Shown one piece after another: positions 9,056 through 16,833 of a DNA stretch of 64,000 bases. The position numbers and the translations under genes were made by a program. Each line of letters opens with the position of its first letter. Position 1 is the first letter of the stretch. This DNA is from Rhizobium sp. BK418 (GTDB lineage: Bacteria > Pseudomonadota > Alphaproteobacteria > Rhizobiales > Rhizobiaceae): contig NZ_SLZK01000011.1 in the NCBI RefSeq assembly GCF_004341105.1, forward strand, positions 1 to 64,000. Direction: 5' to 3'. The notes under the pieces were generated by a model that had not been told where the DNA came from, searched no databases, and was given only the letters and a program-made list of their open reading frames with translations.

Positions 9056-9655
9056 TCAGTCAACGACCGCCGACGAAGAAGTTACAACAATAGCGGTCGC
9101 AATTTCCTTGCCTTCACGGCGATAACTGTGCGCAACGCTAGAGTCGAAATATATGGCGTCCCCCCCATCCAGCACGGCCTCCTTGCCATCCACTTTGACT
9201 GTAAGCCGACCGCTGAGGACGTAGATGAACTCGGCGCTGCCATGTCGATGCGGCTCCGAGGGCGGCCCATCGACCGGGAACTCGGCGTAGAATGCCTCCA
9301 TGCGGCGGCCAGAAGCGGGATAGTCGAGGCTTTCGAACAGATAGGGCGGGTGCTTTTCGCCCGGCCGGCTTGGAAGTTTGAGACGCTGTTCTTTTCGGAC
9401 GATCGCGATGAGCGGCTCCTCCTTCTCGGCACTGAAGAAGTGATCGAGGCCGACGCCGAACACCATGGCGATCCGAAGCAGCGTGGGCAGCGTTGGAAAC
9501 ATCTGCCCGCGCTCGATCTTCGACAGCATCGCAGGCGAGAGCCCGGTGTGTTGGGCCAACTGCACCAGCCCCAGCTTCTTCCTCAGACGCAGCGCCTTGA
9601 TACGGGGGCCGATCGCGTAGCGCTGCAACTCGTTAGACAGCGTGTCGGAGAGCAC
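9056..9655 (-). CDS. XRE-family regulator with C-terminal cupin
   Basis: A 199-residue two-domain regulator: residues about 15-70 form a helix-turn-helix (LVQLAQHTGLSPAMLSKIERGQ) and residues 110-190 a cupin_2 barrel with EPHRHGSAEFIYVLSG, the histidine/glutamate metal-binding motif. Such proteins sense small molecules through the cupin. It is divergent from the fasciclin gene, and a perfect palindrome sits in the 160-base gap, so it may repress both itself and the fasciclin/DUF378 pair. Confidence 0.9.
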   Translation of the reverse strand: MLSDTLSNELQRYAIGPRIKALRLRKKLGLVQLAQHTGLSPAMLSKIERGQMFPTLPTLLRIAMVFGVGLDHFFSAEKEEPLIAIVRKEQRLKLPSRPGEKHPPYLFESLDYPASGRRMEAFYAEFPVDGPPSEPHRHGSAEFIYVLSGRLTVKVDGKEAVLDGGDAIYFDSSVAHSYRREGKEIATAIVVTSSSAVVD

Positions 9656-9698
9656 GTCGCAAACTCCTTTTCATGTCGAGAAACTATCACGAGCACAC

Positions 9699-9715
9699 TT
9701 CTCTTCACAAGAGAA
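9699..9715. promoter_or_regulatory. Palindromic operator candidate
   Basis: TTCTCTT-CAC-AAGAGAA is a perfect 7-base inverted repeat with a 3-base centre, located 44 bases upstream of the XRE-cupin start and about 100 bases before the fasciclin gene. A weaker related dyad (CTCA-N8-TGAG) follows. Position and symmetry fit a dimeric XRE operator. Confidence 0.5.
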
Positions 9716-9816
9716 TTATCATTCTTCTCACGAAAATTTGAGTAGAAAGAAAACTAGTTATCTCCATATGAAATACCGCGTGCATCTCGTACCGTCACAC
9801 AGAGAGGAGAAATGCC

Positions 9817-10302
9817 ATGAAAATGAAAGGCCTTTTACTGGCTGCGGCAATCGCCCTTTGCAGCAGCGTCAGCGCGTTTGGCGCGGAGAAGGACGTCGTC
9901 GACACCGCTTTGCAGGCGGGTCAATTCAAGACGCTAACCACCGCGCTCGAAGCGGCGGGCCTGGTCGCCACTCTCAAAGGCCCGGGTCCCTTCACGGTCT
10001 TTGCGCCGACCGATCAAGCCTTCGCCAAGTTGCCCGCTGGTACGGTCGAAACTCTTTTGAAGCCGGAGAACAGACAAAAGCTCACCGATATCCTCACCTA
10101 CCACGTCGTTGCGGGGAAGGTGATGGCCGCGGATGTTGCGGGGATCGATGAAGCGAAGTCGGTGAATGGCAAAATGATCGACATCAAAGTCGACGGCTCC
10201 ACGGTCAAGGTAGACGATGCCACCGTCATTGCTGCCGACGTTGCTGCCTCGAACGGGGTTATCCACGTCATCGACCAGGTGATGATGCCGCCTGAACACT
10301 GA
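9817..10302 (+). CDS. Secreted fasciclin (FAS1) domain protein
   Basis: A 161-residue protein with a Sec signal peptide (about residues 1-22, ending in SAFGA) and one FAS1 domain: the H1 box FTVFAPTDQAFAKLP, a central YHVVAGKVMA and the C-terminal H2-like NGVIHVIDQVMMPP. FAS1 domains mediate adhesion or cell-surface interactions; a periplasmic or surface location is expected. The ribosome site GAGAGGAG is strong. It is followed 28 bases later by the DUF378 gene and probably co-transcribed with it. Confidence 0.9.
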   Translation: MKMKGLLLAAAIALCSSVSAFGAEKDVVDTALQAGQFKTLTTALEAAGLVATLKGPGPFTVFAPTDQAFAKLPAGTVETLLKPENRQKLTDILTYHVVAGKVMAADVAGIDEAKSVNGKMIDIKVDGSTVKVDDATVIAADVAASNGVIHVIDQVMMPPEH

Positions 10303-10330
10303 GCCCTAGTCCGCGATCTGGAGAAGAACC

Positions 10331-10555
10331 ATGAAGTTCATCAACATTTTCACGCTCGTCCTCGTGATCATCGGCGGCCTGAACTGGGGGCTGGTCGGAC
10401 TATTTGGCTTCGACCTCGTGGCCGCCATCTTCGGGGCTGGCTCGGCGTTCGCCAGGATCATTTACATCCTGGTCGGGCTATCGGCGGGATGGCAGATCGT
10501 CCCCCTGTTTTCTGCAATGGGCTCCGGCGGGTTCGCTGCGAGCCAGAACCGATAG
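10331..10555 (+). CDS. DUF378 small membrane protein
   Basis: A 74-residue protein with two transmembrane helices and the family hallmark GGLNWGLVGLFGFDLVA between them. The role of DUF378 proteins is unknown. It starts after a GGAGAAG ribosome site 28 bases beyond the fasciclin stop codon. A strong hairpin follows the gene at 10566-10594. Confidence 0.85.
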   Translation: MKFINIFTLVLVIIGGLNWGLVGLFGFDLVAAIFGAGSAFARIIYILVGLSAGWQIVPLFSAMGSGGFAASQNR

Positions 10556-10565
10556 GGCCTTCGAA

Positions 10566-10594
10566 GGGAACCGCCTGTTTCGCCGGCGGTTCCC
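10566..10594. promoter_or_regulatory. Hairpin overlapping a symmetric EcfG-type promoter
   Basis: GGGAACCGCC (10566-10575) and GGCGGTTCCC (10585-10594) pair perfectly across a 9-base loop. The same bases read GGAAC-N17-GTT (10567-10591) on the forward strand and also on the reverse strand. There is no T run, so a factor-independent terminator is doubtful; the forward reading would place a promoter 20-25 bases before tspO. Confidence 0.5.
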
Positions 10595-10615
10595 TCGATC
10601 GTTTGGCGGATGGAT

Positions 10616-11104
10616 ATGCATTCCCTCCTCGTGCTGGTCGCCTTCGAGGTCGCAAGCTTTACTGCGGCAGCTACCGGCGTGATGTTCAGACCAGGCGACT
10701 GGTACAAGCAGCTCGACAAGCCAAGGTGGCGCCCGCCCGACTGGCTGTTTGCACCGGTCTGGACAGTTCTTTATGCGTTGATCGGGCTCTCGGGCTGGCT
10801 CGTATGGCTTGAGGCGGGCATTGCCGATGGAGCACTGCCTCTCGGCATCTATGGAGTCCAGCTTCTGCTCAATGCCGCATGGTCGCCGATCTTTTTTGCA
10901 CTTCACCGGCCGGGGCTGGCAGCGGTAGAGATCATCGTGCTTTGGGCTGCGATCCTGACGACGATAATCATGTTCTTCCCCGTGACTGCGGCCGCCGCCT
11001 TGCTGCTTTTGCCTTACCTCGCCTGGGTGAGCTTCGCGACGGCACTCAACCTTTCCATCTGGCGGCGGTACCGCCCGCAACTACGATCGCAGGGTGTCCG
11101 ATGA
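10616..11104 (+). CDS. tspO: TspO/MBR family membrane protein
   Basis: A 162-residue protein with five membrane helices and the TspO signature PGDWYKQLDKPRWRPPDWLF plus VWTVLYALIG and LLLNAAWSPIFFALH. TspO proteins bind tetrapyrroles and act in stress and starvation responses; in Sinorhizobium TspO has been linked to control of a nutrient-deprivation-induced locus. Start chosen at the second ATG (10616), which leaves a GGCGGA site at workable spacing; 10610 is possible. The stop overlaps the next start by four bases (ATGA). Confidence 0.9.
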   Translation: MHSLLVLVAFEVASFTAAATGVMFRPGDWYKQLDKPRWRPPDWLFAPVWTVLYALIGLSGWLVWLEAGIADGALPLGIYGVQLLLNAAWSPIFFALHRPGLAAVEIIVLWAAILTTIIMFFPVTAAAALLLLPYLAWVSFATALNLSIWRRYRPQLRSQGVR

Positions 11105-11610
11105 GAGCCCGGTGGATCATCGTGAACGATCGAATGCAGCAAGGCTACCGGTACGCTCTCGTTGCGCCCATGGGCCGCGACTTTCATCCCGATTTCCGGC
11201 CAGACTTGACACCGGCCGAGATGCTCGCGCTCGGCGTGTTCGGTGGCAAGTACATGACCGATTGCCGGGAAGAATTTCCTAAGAGCTGGTTTGCAGAGGC
11301 CCGCCTGTCGTCGCTGCGAAAAGACCCGTCACTTAATTGGTTCGGTATCGACGCCAGCCAACCGCTCAGCGTCTGGCGAGCCAAGGGATGGATATACCCC
11401 GACGATCCGCGTGGCTGGTTCCAGTGGTACTGCCGCTACTACCACGGGCGTCGCATTCCTGGCGAGGACGAGAGACAAATCGCCCGTTGGAAAGCCATTC
11501 GCCGCCATATCTCGCAGGTTCGCCGGGCCTGCAGGCCTGGGGACTGCTGGTGCCGGCCGCGTCAGCGCCAGGCTCTGCTGCATTGGGCATATGACAGCCG
11601 TTCAATTTGA
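11101..11610 (+). CDS. Conserved hypothetical protein (169 aa)
   Basis: The ATG overlaps the tspO stop codon, so the two are translationally coupled. The protein is soluble, rich in aromatic residues and contains a highly ordered motif run, FGGKYMTDCREEFPKSWF, then GWIYPDDPRGWFQWYCRYYHGRR, which looks like a conserved enzyme-like core. I recall similar proteins of unknown function in proteobacteria and actinobacteria but cannot name a domain. The C terminus (CRPGDCWCRPRQRQ) holds three cysteines. Confidence 0.8.
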   Translation: MRARWIIVNDRMQQGYRYALVAPMGRDFHPDFRPDLTPAEMLALGVFGGKYMTDCREEFPKSWFAEARLSSLRKDPSLNWFGIDASQPLSVWRAKGWIYPDDPRGWFQWYCRYYHGRRIPGEDERQIARWKAIRRHISQVRRACRPGDCWCRPRQRQALLHWAYDSRSI

Positions 11611-11738
11611 CCCTTATGCCGCTGCTGTGCTGAAGCGGCGCCAATCGTCAGCCAGGGCATCAGATCGGAAATTCGTTTCGATCCAGAGGATGTGGCGGCG
11701 CGTGCCGGTGCGGGATCGAGGTCGCTCTCTCCGACTTG

Positions 11739-12905
11739 TCATTCCGGCGGCGCGAACTTGAACAGCGAAAACGAATCGTCGGTCCAACCCTGATGAAACC
11801 AGGGCGAATCCTGAATATGTGATGCCGTGATGTACATGGTGCCATCTGGTCCTTGAGCGAACGTATCAGGCCAGCGTAGTCGACTGTCCTGAAGCAGAGG
11901 GGTGACTTTCCCGTCCGGCCCAAGGATCTTCACGCCGTCGTTTTCCATAGTGCTTAGAAAGATGCGGTTCTTGTCGTCTATCCACAATCCGTCGGTCGGC
12001 TCGGTGTCGGCATACTTCTCGGGTTTCGCCGCAGATGGATCCTGGGATGCTTTCTGCAATGCCTCGGTTGAAATGCGATACATCGTATTTCCGGTGAGCG
12101 CTTTCCAATAGAGCGTCTTGCCATCCTTCGAAAGCGCAATGCTGTCGGCGTTGAACTGCGGTTGACGGCCGTCGGGTCGGCGAAGTGGTTCGCCATCGAC
12201 ATGGACGACCACTCCTTTTTCGAACTGGGTGGAGGGATCGTCACTCAGAACCCGCCACGCCTTTCCAGAGTTCAGGTCGAGAACAACCAAACCGCCCGGC
12301 GAGCCGGAATCGGTGAAATAGGCAAACGCCCCATCTGGAGCGATGCGCACATCGTTGAGGTAGCTAGCCGGACCGGCGACATCGGGTCCGACTGGGTAAA
12401 CGCGTTTGACAGCGTTGGTCTTCAAGTCGATCTGCACCAGTTTCGGGCCGTCCTTGACCGTCTTTTCGCTGTTGGGCGCTGCCGGGTCGACGACCCACAG
12501 CGAACCTCTGCCATCGGCAACAACGCTTTGCACGGTGACGAAGTGATCCTTCGGAGAAAGTTCCGACATCTTAGCGTTTCGCCACGCATTCCACTCGTCG
12601 TTCGGATAGGGCCTGATTGAACCATCCGTCATCACTTCAGCAACGGAGACTGGAACGTCTTCAGACCAGCGGGGGAAGTTGACGAAGATCCTCCCATCCT
12701 CCGAAACGGTAACCCCTGTGACCTGATGCTCGAACATAGCGACCTTCTGCAATCGGTCATCGGTCTTTCCGGCGACAGGAGCTACCAGTTCCTTCGCCTT
12801 GTTTGTCAGCCTTTCTATGGTCTGGGCATGGGCGGGCGGCGCTGACAAAACGACAGCAGCAGCTGCGGCCGACAGAGAGCTCATTCGAAAGTATGTTTTG
12901 GGCAT
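11739..12905 (-). CDS. Secreted MRJP/Yellow-like beta-propeller protein
   Basis: A 388-residue protein with a clear Sec signal peptide (AAAAAVVLSAPPAHAQ) followed by a six-bladed propeller of the major royal jelly/Yellow type: FEHQVTGVTVSEDGRIFVNF, YLNDVRIAPDGAFAYFTDSG, QFNADSIALSKDGKTLYW and TDGLWIDDKNRIFLS. Bacterial members are periplasmic and mostly uncharacterised, though some act on or bind small ligands such as sugars. The frame is open to 13061, but the start at 12905 has a GGAG site, begins the signal peptide and lies just downstream of a stress-type promoter. Confidence 0.85.
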   Translation of the reverse strand: MPKTYFRMSSLSAAAAAVVLSAPPAHAQTIERLTNKAKELVAPVAGKTDDRLQKVAMFEHQVTGVTVSEDGRIFVNFPRWSEDVPVSVAEVMTDGSIRPYPNDEWNAWRNAKMSELSPKDHFVTVQSVVADGRGSLWVVDPAAPNSEKTVKDGPKLVQIDLKTNAVKRVYPVGPDVAGPASYLNDVRIAPDGAFAYFTDSGSPGGLVVLDLNSGKAWRVLSDDPSTQFEKGVVVHVDGEPLRRPDGRQPQFNADSIALSKDGKTLYWKALTGNTMYRISTEALQKASQDPSAAKPEKYADTEPTDGLWIDDKNRIFLSTMENDGVKILGPDGKVTPLLQDSRLRWPDTFAQGPDGTMYITASHIQDSPWFHQGWTDDSFSLFKFAPPE

Positions 12906-12934
12906 AGCTCCGCTCCGGATCGTTGCCGCCCTTG

Positions 12935-12959
12935 AACCTCGCCCGCGTTTGAAAGTTCC
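12935..12959 (-). promoter_or_regulatory. EcfG-type promoter of the MRJP-like gene
   Basis: On the reverse strand GGAAC (12959-12955) and GTT (12937-12935) are 17 bases apart, 30 bases before the chosen start codon at 12905. Confidence 0.7.
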
Positions 12960-13128
12960 CGCGTCCGGAAAATGAAATCTCTCCCGATCGACGATCGCAG
13001 ATCTCGACACTTTATTCCCCGCCGCATCTGCTTTTCTGCTTGAACGATCGAAACATCTCATTCGCGCCGTCAGGAGCTCAGCTTTTCCGTCTCCTGCATC
13101 AGAGGCTTTGATCGTTCGCTATCTGGCG

Positions 13129-13380
13129 CCAGGTAGCCCACCGGGCGGGCTTGATTGGTAGAAGTCCATTTCGAAGCCTGTAGGTATAACGGGTGCGCCT
13201 TCCTTCTTGGGCTTTTCGGCGATCATGGCTTCCGTGGTTGCCGGAAGGCCGACAAAAGAGACGCGTCCTGCAGAGCTGCGCGCACCACCTTTGCCGGATC
13301 GAAGGCGCCCTGAGCACTAGAGATTGCCGTATTCGCCGGTTCCAGCCATAGGAAACGTCAGTCATCTCGCGCACTTGTCG
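13129..13380 (-). pseudogene. groEL C-terminal relic
   Basis: Reverse-strand frames read, in order and with frame changes, RQVREMTDVSYGWN, AGTGEYGNL, AQGAFDPAKVVRAALQDAS and TTEAMIAEKPKKEGAPV, which is the C-terminal region of the chaperonin GroEL (YGNL...DPAKVVRTALQDAA...TTEAMIAE-KPKK). At least three frameshifts separate the pieces and the upstream 480 or so residues are missing. The remnant lies next to an hsp20 relic, so a heat-shock gene pair has decayed here. Confidence 0.75.
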
Positions 13381-13535
13381 GCGACATCTCGCCGGCTTGA
13401 AAATTTCTCAACTCGGTTCTTGAATCCGGAAATCTGAAAACCAAATCGATTTTCGCCAGCCGCTGATGACGGGGCTGGCCTTTACTGGGAGCGCCGCTTT
13501 CGGCACTTGCGTACCCATGTTGCTTCAAGGAGGAT

Positions 13536-13660
13536 ATGGCTATGGCAACATCTCATGACTACACGCCCTCCGCTCGAGCATCGGCTTCGACCGCGTCTTC
13601 AATCTTCTTGAGAACGCTCAGCGGGCTCGCTCGATCAGCGAACGATATACGCCGTACTTG
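13536..13660 (+). pseudogene. hsp20 N-terminal relic
   Basis: A strong AAGGAGG site precedes ATG 13536. In a shifted frame starting near 13562 the sequence reads ALRSSIGFDRVFNLLENAQR followed by YTPY, which matches the conserved N terminus of alphaproteobacterial small heat-shock proteins (RSSIGFDRLFxLLE...YPPYNI). The alpha-crystallin domain is absent and the frame runs into the DUF982 gene. Confidence 0.6.
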
Positions 13661-13699
13661 CGGCGCCCGGTAATATTACGGGTTGGGAAGGAGAGAGCG

Positions 13700-13999
13700 A
13701 TGAAACCCGACATGTTCAAACGGCCGGTGTCTATCCTTGTCGGCCTTGGCTTTCCAGCTGAGGTCGGCGGTGTTATGGACGCGTATCGATACCTTTCAGA
13801 ATGGCCTGCCTCGTTGAGGGATGCCGCACACTCAATCGCGCTGAAGGCTTGTGGCGCGGCATTGCGCGGCGAGGTGGAAGCGGAGACCGCGCGTGGCTTG
13901 TTCGCCGCCTTTGCCGAAAAGCACGATTTACTTGCGCCAAAGATGGGCCCCGGCGTTGCCGCCCACTTTCGGCGGGACAGAGATCCGCACGTCCGGTAA
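13700..13999 (+). CDS. DUF982 family small protein
   Basis: A 99-residue protein with the DUF982 layout: PVSILVGLGFPAEVGGVMDAYRYLSEWP, then AAHSIALKACGAALRGEVEAETARGLFAAFAEKH. The family is confined mainly to rhizobia and has no known function. A GGAGAGAG site lies right before the ATG. The next gene starts 11 bases after its stop, so the two likely form an operon. Confidence 0.8.
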   Translation: MKPDMFKRPVSILVGLGFPAEVGGVMDAYRYLSEWPASLRDAAHSIALKACGAALRGEVEAETARGLFAAFAEKHDLLAPKMGPGVAAHFRRDRDPHVR

Positions 14000-14010
14000 G
14001 CAGGCCAGAC

Positions 14011-14286
14011 ATGCACGAGATGTTGCGGCAGGCTGCCAGCGATGCGGTGGCAATGGGTCCGGCGATCTTGCTCCAAGGGTTGCATGTCGCGCACCCGCTA
14101 GACGTGGTCAACGCTTCTGCACTTTATCCTGACGACCGACGAACCATCCTCGCGGCGTGGATATCGGACGTCTACGCCGTCGGATCAAATCCGGCGTTAC
14201 GTTACATGCCCGGCACAAGTAAACCGGTAACCGTAGATGAAATTGACTCAGCACTGACAGAGCTTGATCGACGTTTCGGCGCCTAG
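14011..14286 (+). CDS. Hypothetical protein (91 aa)
   Basis: Starts 11 bases after the DUF982 gene. The protein (AAGQ-like N-helix, GPAILLQGLHVAHPLDVVNAS, TILAAWISDVYAVGSNPALRY) looks like a compact helical domain with no membrane segment; no family recognised. Its ribosome binding site is poor, consistent with translation depending on the upstream gene. Confidence 0.6.
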   Translation: MHEMLRQAASDAVAMGPAILLQGLHVAHPLDVVNASALYPDDRRTILAAWISDVYAVGSNPALRYMPGTSKPVTVDEIDSALTELDRRFGA

Positions 14287-14612
14287 GTGCCCTCTTCTGG
14301 CAAGAATTCGGCGCTTTTCAGGGGAACGAACAGGTCACCGGTTGACACCTTTTTAAGAGCGGTAGTGCGAAAACGTTGACAAGCGCATGCGATGGAAGCC
14401 GAATGGCGTCATCCGTCCGGGTACGCGATTGAATGGACCGGGCAGACTCCAGGCCTTGAAAACACAGTTTCTCGCGGGACAGGTTCAAGTCGATTCGCTT
14501 CGCTCTTCAAGTGCCTGGCGTTGGTCACTCGCTAGCAGATCCCAAAGCATGCCATCATCTCACCAACTCAGATGATCGTTGTCATCGGGCATTTGTGGCA
14601 GGCAAGCTCTCC
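14287..14612. other. Intergenic, no clear gene
   Basis: A 47-codon frame at 14392-14535 (starts MEAEWRHPSGYAIEW) is the only protein-like segment but has no recognisable ribosome site. GGAAC at 14323 lacks a -10 element at proper spacing. Confidence 0.35.
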
Positions 14613-15593
14613 TTAAATGCCTGCGTGCCCTTCATCATTTCGGCAAGAAGATAGCTGCGGCTCGCCAGAGGATGATAGCTTATCGTTCTTGGCAGATTTT
14701 GCGCCGCTCAGCAGGAGCCCGGCAACCGACGCGATGATCATGACTGCGCCGACAAGTATGAGCGATGTTGGTCGTTCGCCGAGAAAAGCCCAGCCGAGGG
14801 CAACGGCGATGATCGGATTTACGAAGGTGTAGGTGGCGACCAGGGCAGGAGCAACCCGTTTTAGGAGCCATATGTAGGCGGAAAAGGCGATTACCGTGCC
14901 GATGAAGGTGAGGTAGGCCCAGCCCCCAAGTGAGACGGCGGAGATCTCCGTCCATTTCAGCGTTCCCAATTCGCCGGAGACTGCGCTGATGGCGAGCAAT
15001 GCAACGCCGCCGGCGAGCAATTCGAGGCCTGCCAGGGCTGTCGAGGCAAATTCGGAGGAATAACGCTCCGACAGAATGGTACCGACTGCCCAAGACAAGG
15101 ACGCTCCCAGCAGGAGAATCACGTCCACGGGATGCATCGTATTCCCGCCGGAAGTGACTTCCTGCCATGCAATGAGTGCGACACCCGCGACGCCGGGAAC
15201 CAGAAGCGCACCGGCCACGCCGGTTGGGCGTTTCCCTCCCGGAATAAGGAACTGCAAAAGTGCGATCCAGAGCGGGATTGTTGCCAGCAGCAGTGCTGCC
15301 ACACCTGAAGGAACCCGCTGTTGCGCTTCCGCCAGGACACCGTGACACCCGACAAAAAAGAGAAGTCCGCACATGATCGCAATGGAGCACATCTTGGTCG
15401 ATGGCAGTGCCGCGCCTCGCATTCTCGCATAGCCGTACAGGATCGTGCCGCCGACAAGGCAGCGCGCGGACATCAGAAGAAACGGGGGCAGGGTTTGCAG
15501 CCCAAGCGCCAAAGCGAGATAGGTCGAACCCCAAATGAGATAAATCGCTGCAAACGCCGCAGCGATGGCGATGTATGGTCTTGAAAGTGTCAT
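14613..15593 (-). CDS. EamA/DMT-family drug or metabolite exporter
   Basis: A 326-residue inner-membrane protein with ten hydrophobic helices in two EamA repeats; the first contains AAIYLIWGSTYLALALGLQTLPP, the second repeat starts near SLSWAVGTILSERY. The family exports amino acids, nucleobases or toxic metabolites; substrate cannot be read from sequence. It is divergent from a CGNR-type regulator with a near-perfect inverted repeat in the 59-base gap, so it is probably the regulator's target. Confidence 0.9.
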   Translation of the reverse strand: MTLSRPYIAIAAAFAAIYLIWGSTYLALALGLQTLPPFLLMSARCLVGGTILYGYARMRGAALPSTKMCSIAIMCGLLFFVGCHGVLAEAQQRVPSGVAALLLATIPLWIALLQFLIPGGKRPTGVAGALLVPGVAGVALIAWQEVTSGGNTMHPVDVILLLGASLSWAVGTILSERYSSEFASTALAGLELLAGGVALLAISAVSGELGTLKWTEISAVSLGGWAYLTFIGTVIAFSAYIWLLKRVAPALVATYTFVNPIIAVALGWAFLGERPTSLILVGAVMIIASVAGLLLSGAKSAKNDKLSSSGEPQLSSCRNDEGHAGI

Positions 15594-15600
15594 GGCCGAC

Positions 15601-15622
15601 TATAACCTCTTAGAGGGTTATA
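15601..15622. promoter_or_regulatory. Operator candidate between exporter and regulator
   Basis: TATAACC (15601-15607) and GGTTATA (15616-15622) are exact inverted arms around TCTTAGAG. The site begins 8 bases upstream of the exporter start and lies 31 bases before the regulator start, a place where binding would affect both promoters. Confidence 0.65.
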
Positions 15623-15652
15623 AACACAACCAGGATCGGGATATTAGGTTCC

Positions 15653-16273
15653 ATGAGCACGCGCATGAATTCCAAAGCGAAAGCGGGAGGCCCCAAAGAG
15701 GATCTGGCTATAAGCTTTGTGAACACAGCAGCTTGGCGCCTGCGCGCGGCTCGGGAAGAGCGGCTTCCGGACGCGCACGCATTTCTGCGCTGGATGGCCG
15801 CCAATGTGACTGGAGATAGCCAGCATCTTGAGGCAATCCGCGAACGCTGGCATCGCATTCCAGATGAGGCCGACAGCCTCTACGAGACGATCATCGCGCT
15901 GCGTGAGGCGATTTATGAAGTGCTCGTCGCGCGCTTGGCCAATCGTCCTGCGCCAGTCGCTGCGTTCGATTTTTTTAACGGACTTCTGGCTCGATCCGCT
16001 GATGGAATAAGACTTAAAGGGGAAGCGGGCGAAATCATCTGGAGTATCGATGGGGCCAGTGACATCGATCTGCTGAGACCCGTCATCACCTCGGCTGCGG
16101 CTCTCATGACGGGCCCGAAGGCGCATCGAGTGCGGCAATGCCAGGATGAGCGCGGCTGCGGATGGCTGTTCATCGACGAAAGCAGGGCTTTGAACAGACG
16201 GTGGTGTTCGATGGGAGACTGCGGAAATCGAGCGAAGGCGCGACGGCATTACTTGCGATCACGTGCTGATTAG
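15653..16273 (+). CDS. CGNR zinc-finger (ABATE domain) regulator
   Basis: A 206-residue protein with an N-terminal ABATE region (AISFVNTAAWRL, LYETIIALREAIYEV) and a C-terminal zinc finger with CQDERGCGWLFIDES, then RRWCSMGDCGNRAKARRHY, the four-cysteine CGNR motif thought to bind DNA. Members regulate stress or resistance genes, often adjacent ones. It faces the EamA exporter across a palindromic operator. Confidence 0.9.
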   Translation: MSTRMNSKAKAGGPKEDLAISFVNTAAWRLRAAREERLPDAHAFLRWMAANVTGDSQHLEAIRERWHRIPDEADSLYETIIALREAIYEVLVARLANRPAPVAAFDFFNGLLARSADGIRLKGEAGEIIWSIDGASDIDLLRPVITSAAALMTGPKAHRVRQCQDERGCGWLFIDESRALNRRWCSMGDCGNRAKARRHYLRSRAD

Positions 16274-16444
16274 CGCAACCAGGACCTCTTCCGGCTTTCA
16301 TCCTACGTCGACCGCGCGTTCGACCAGATCCCTGAACTACGATGTGCAGCGCGTCCTGGGAACGCAGGAAGCGATCGGGATCTTTTTCATGGGAGAGGTC
16401 GGCGTTAAGGTACTCACCCCGTAAGATTGGAGAACGACGCGGCG

Positions 16445-16486
16445 TCAACCGGGGCCAGTTGCACTGCCATCTGAATTGACCCTCAT
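16445..16486 (-). CDS. Possible 13-residue leader peptide
   Basis: An ideal AGGAGG site (16497-16492) precedes ATG 16486, which opens a 13-codon frame (MRVNSDGSATGPG). Its TGA overlaps a TTG that starts a 92-codon frame down to 16170, giving a TTGA coupling, but that second frame is largely antisense to the CGNR gene and may not be real. The arrangement could be a leader peptide or the start of a frameshifted gene. Confidence 0.3.
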   Translation of the reverse strand: MRVNSDGSATGPG

Positions 16487-16524
16487 CGTCGCCTCCTATT
16501 CGCGCGAAGAAGAGGACAGGTTGG

Positions 16525-16640
16525 ACGGGAGGTCAGATCCTCACTTGTGAGGGCGCAGACCTCCCGTAGAGGTAAGGAGGATGGGACCGCACGCTTGAAC
16601 AGGGGAGATTGAGGGGCACACTTCAATCGCGCGATCCCGA
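16525..16640 (-). ncRNA. Candidate stress-induced small RNA or structured leader
   Basis: Just downstream of a reverse-strand EcfG-type promoter the RNA would contain a long hairpin: ACGGGAGGTC (16525-16534) pairs with GACCTCCCGT (16558-16567) and an inner CCTCAC/GTGAGG stem (16539-16552) stacks inside it. No T run follows, so the RNA may stop by other means or continue as a leader to the small frame at 16486. Classification as RNA gene is inference. Confidence 0.35.
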
Positions 16641-16646
16641 CGTCTC

Positions 16647-16671
16647 AACCGACAGCATGTCCGTTTGTTCC
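16647..16671 (-). promoter_or_regulatory. EcfG-type promoter with no protein gene close by
   Basis: GGAAC (16671-16667) and GTT (16649-16647), spacer 17, reverse strand. The nearest credible downstream start codon is 160 bases away behind a strong hairpin. Confidence 0.6.
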
Positions 16672-16833
16672 CACCATCTTTGACCGGTGTTGGATTTTGG
16701 AGCATTTGCTGATGTAGTGGCGAGATGGCAAAGCCGCCAACGTCAAAACGCTCCTGCAGGATGACAAGCGCTCCGCCGACAAGCGCGCAAGCCGCGAGAT
16801 CCTTCACAGCCAAAACTTCCCATCCGGCACGCA

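Noticed and set aside
14323..14338. GGAAC followed by GTT near 14336
   Set aside because: Spacer is only 13 bases, outside the range of EcfG promoters.
16170..16448. 92-codon reverse frame with TTG start
   Set aside because: A third of it is antisense to the CGNR zinc finger; kept only as part of the leader-peptide observation.
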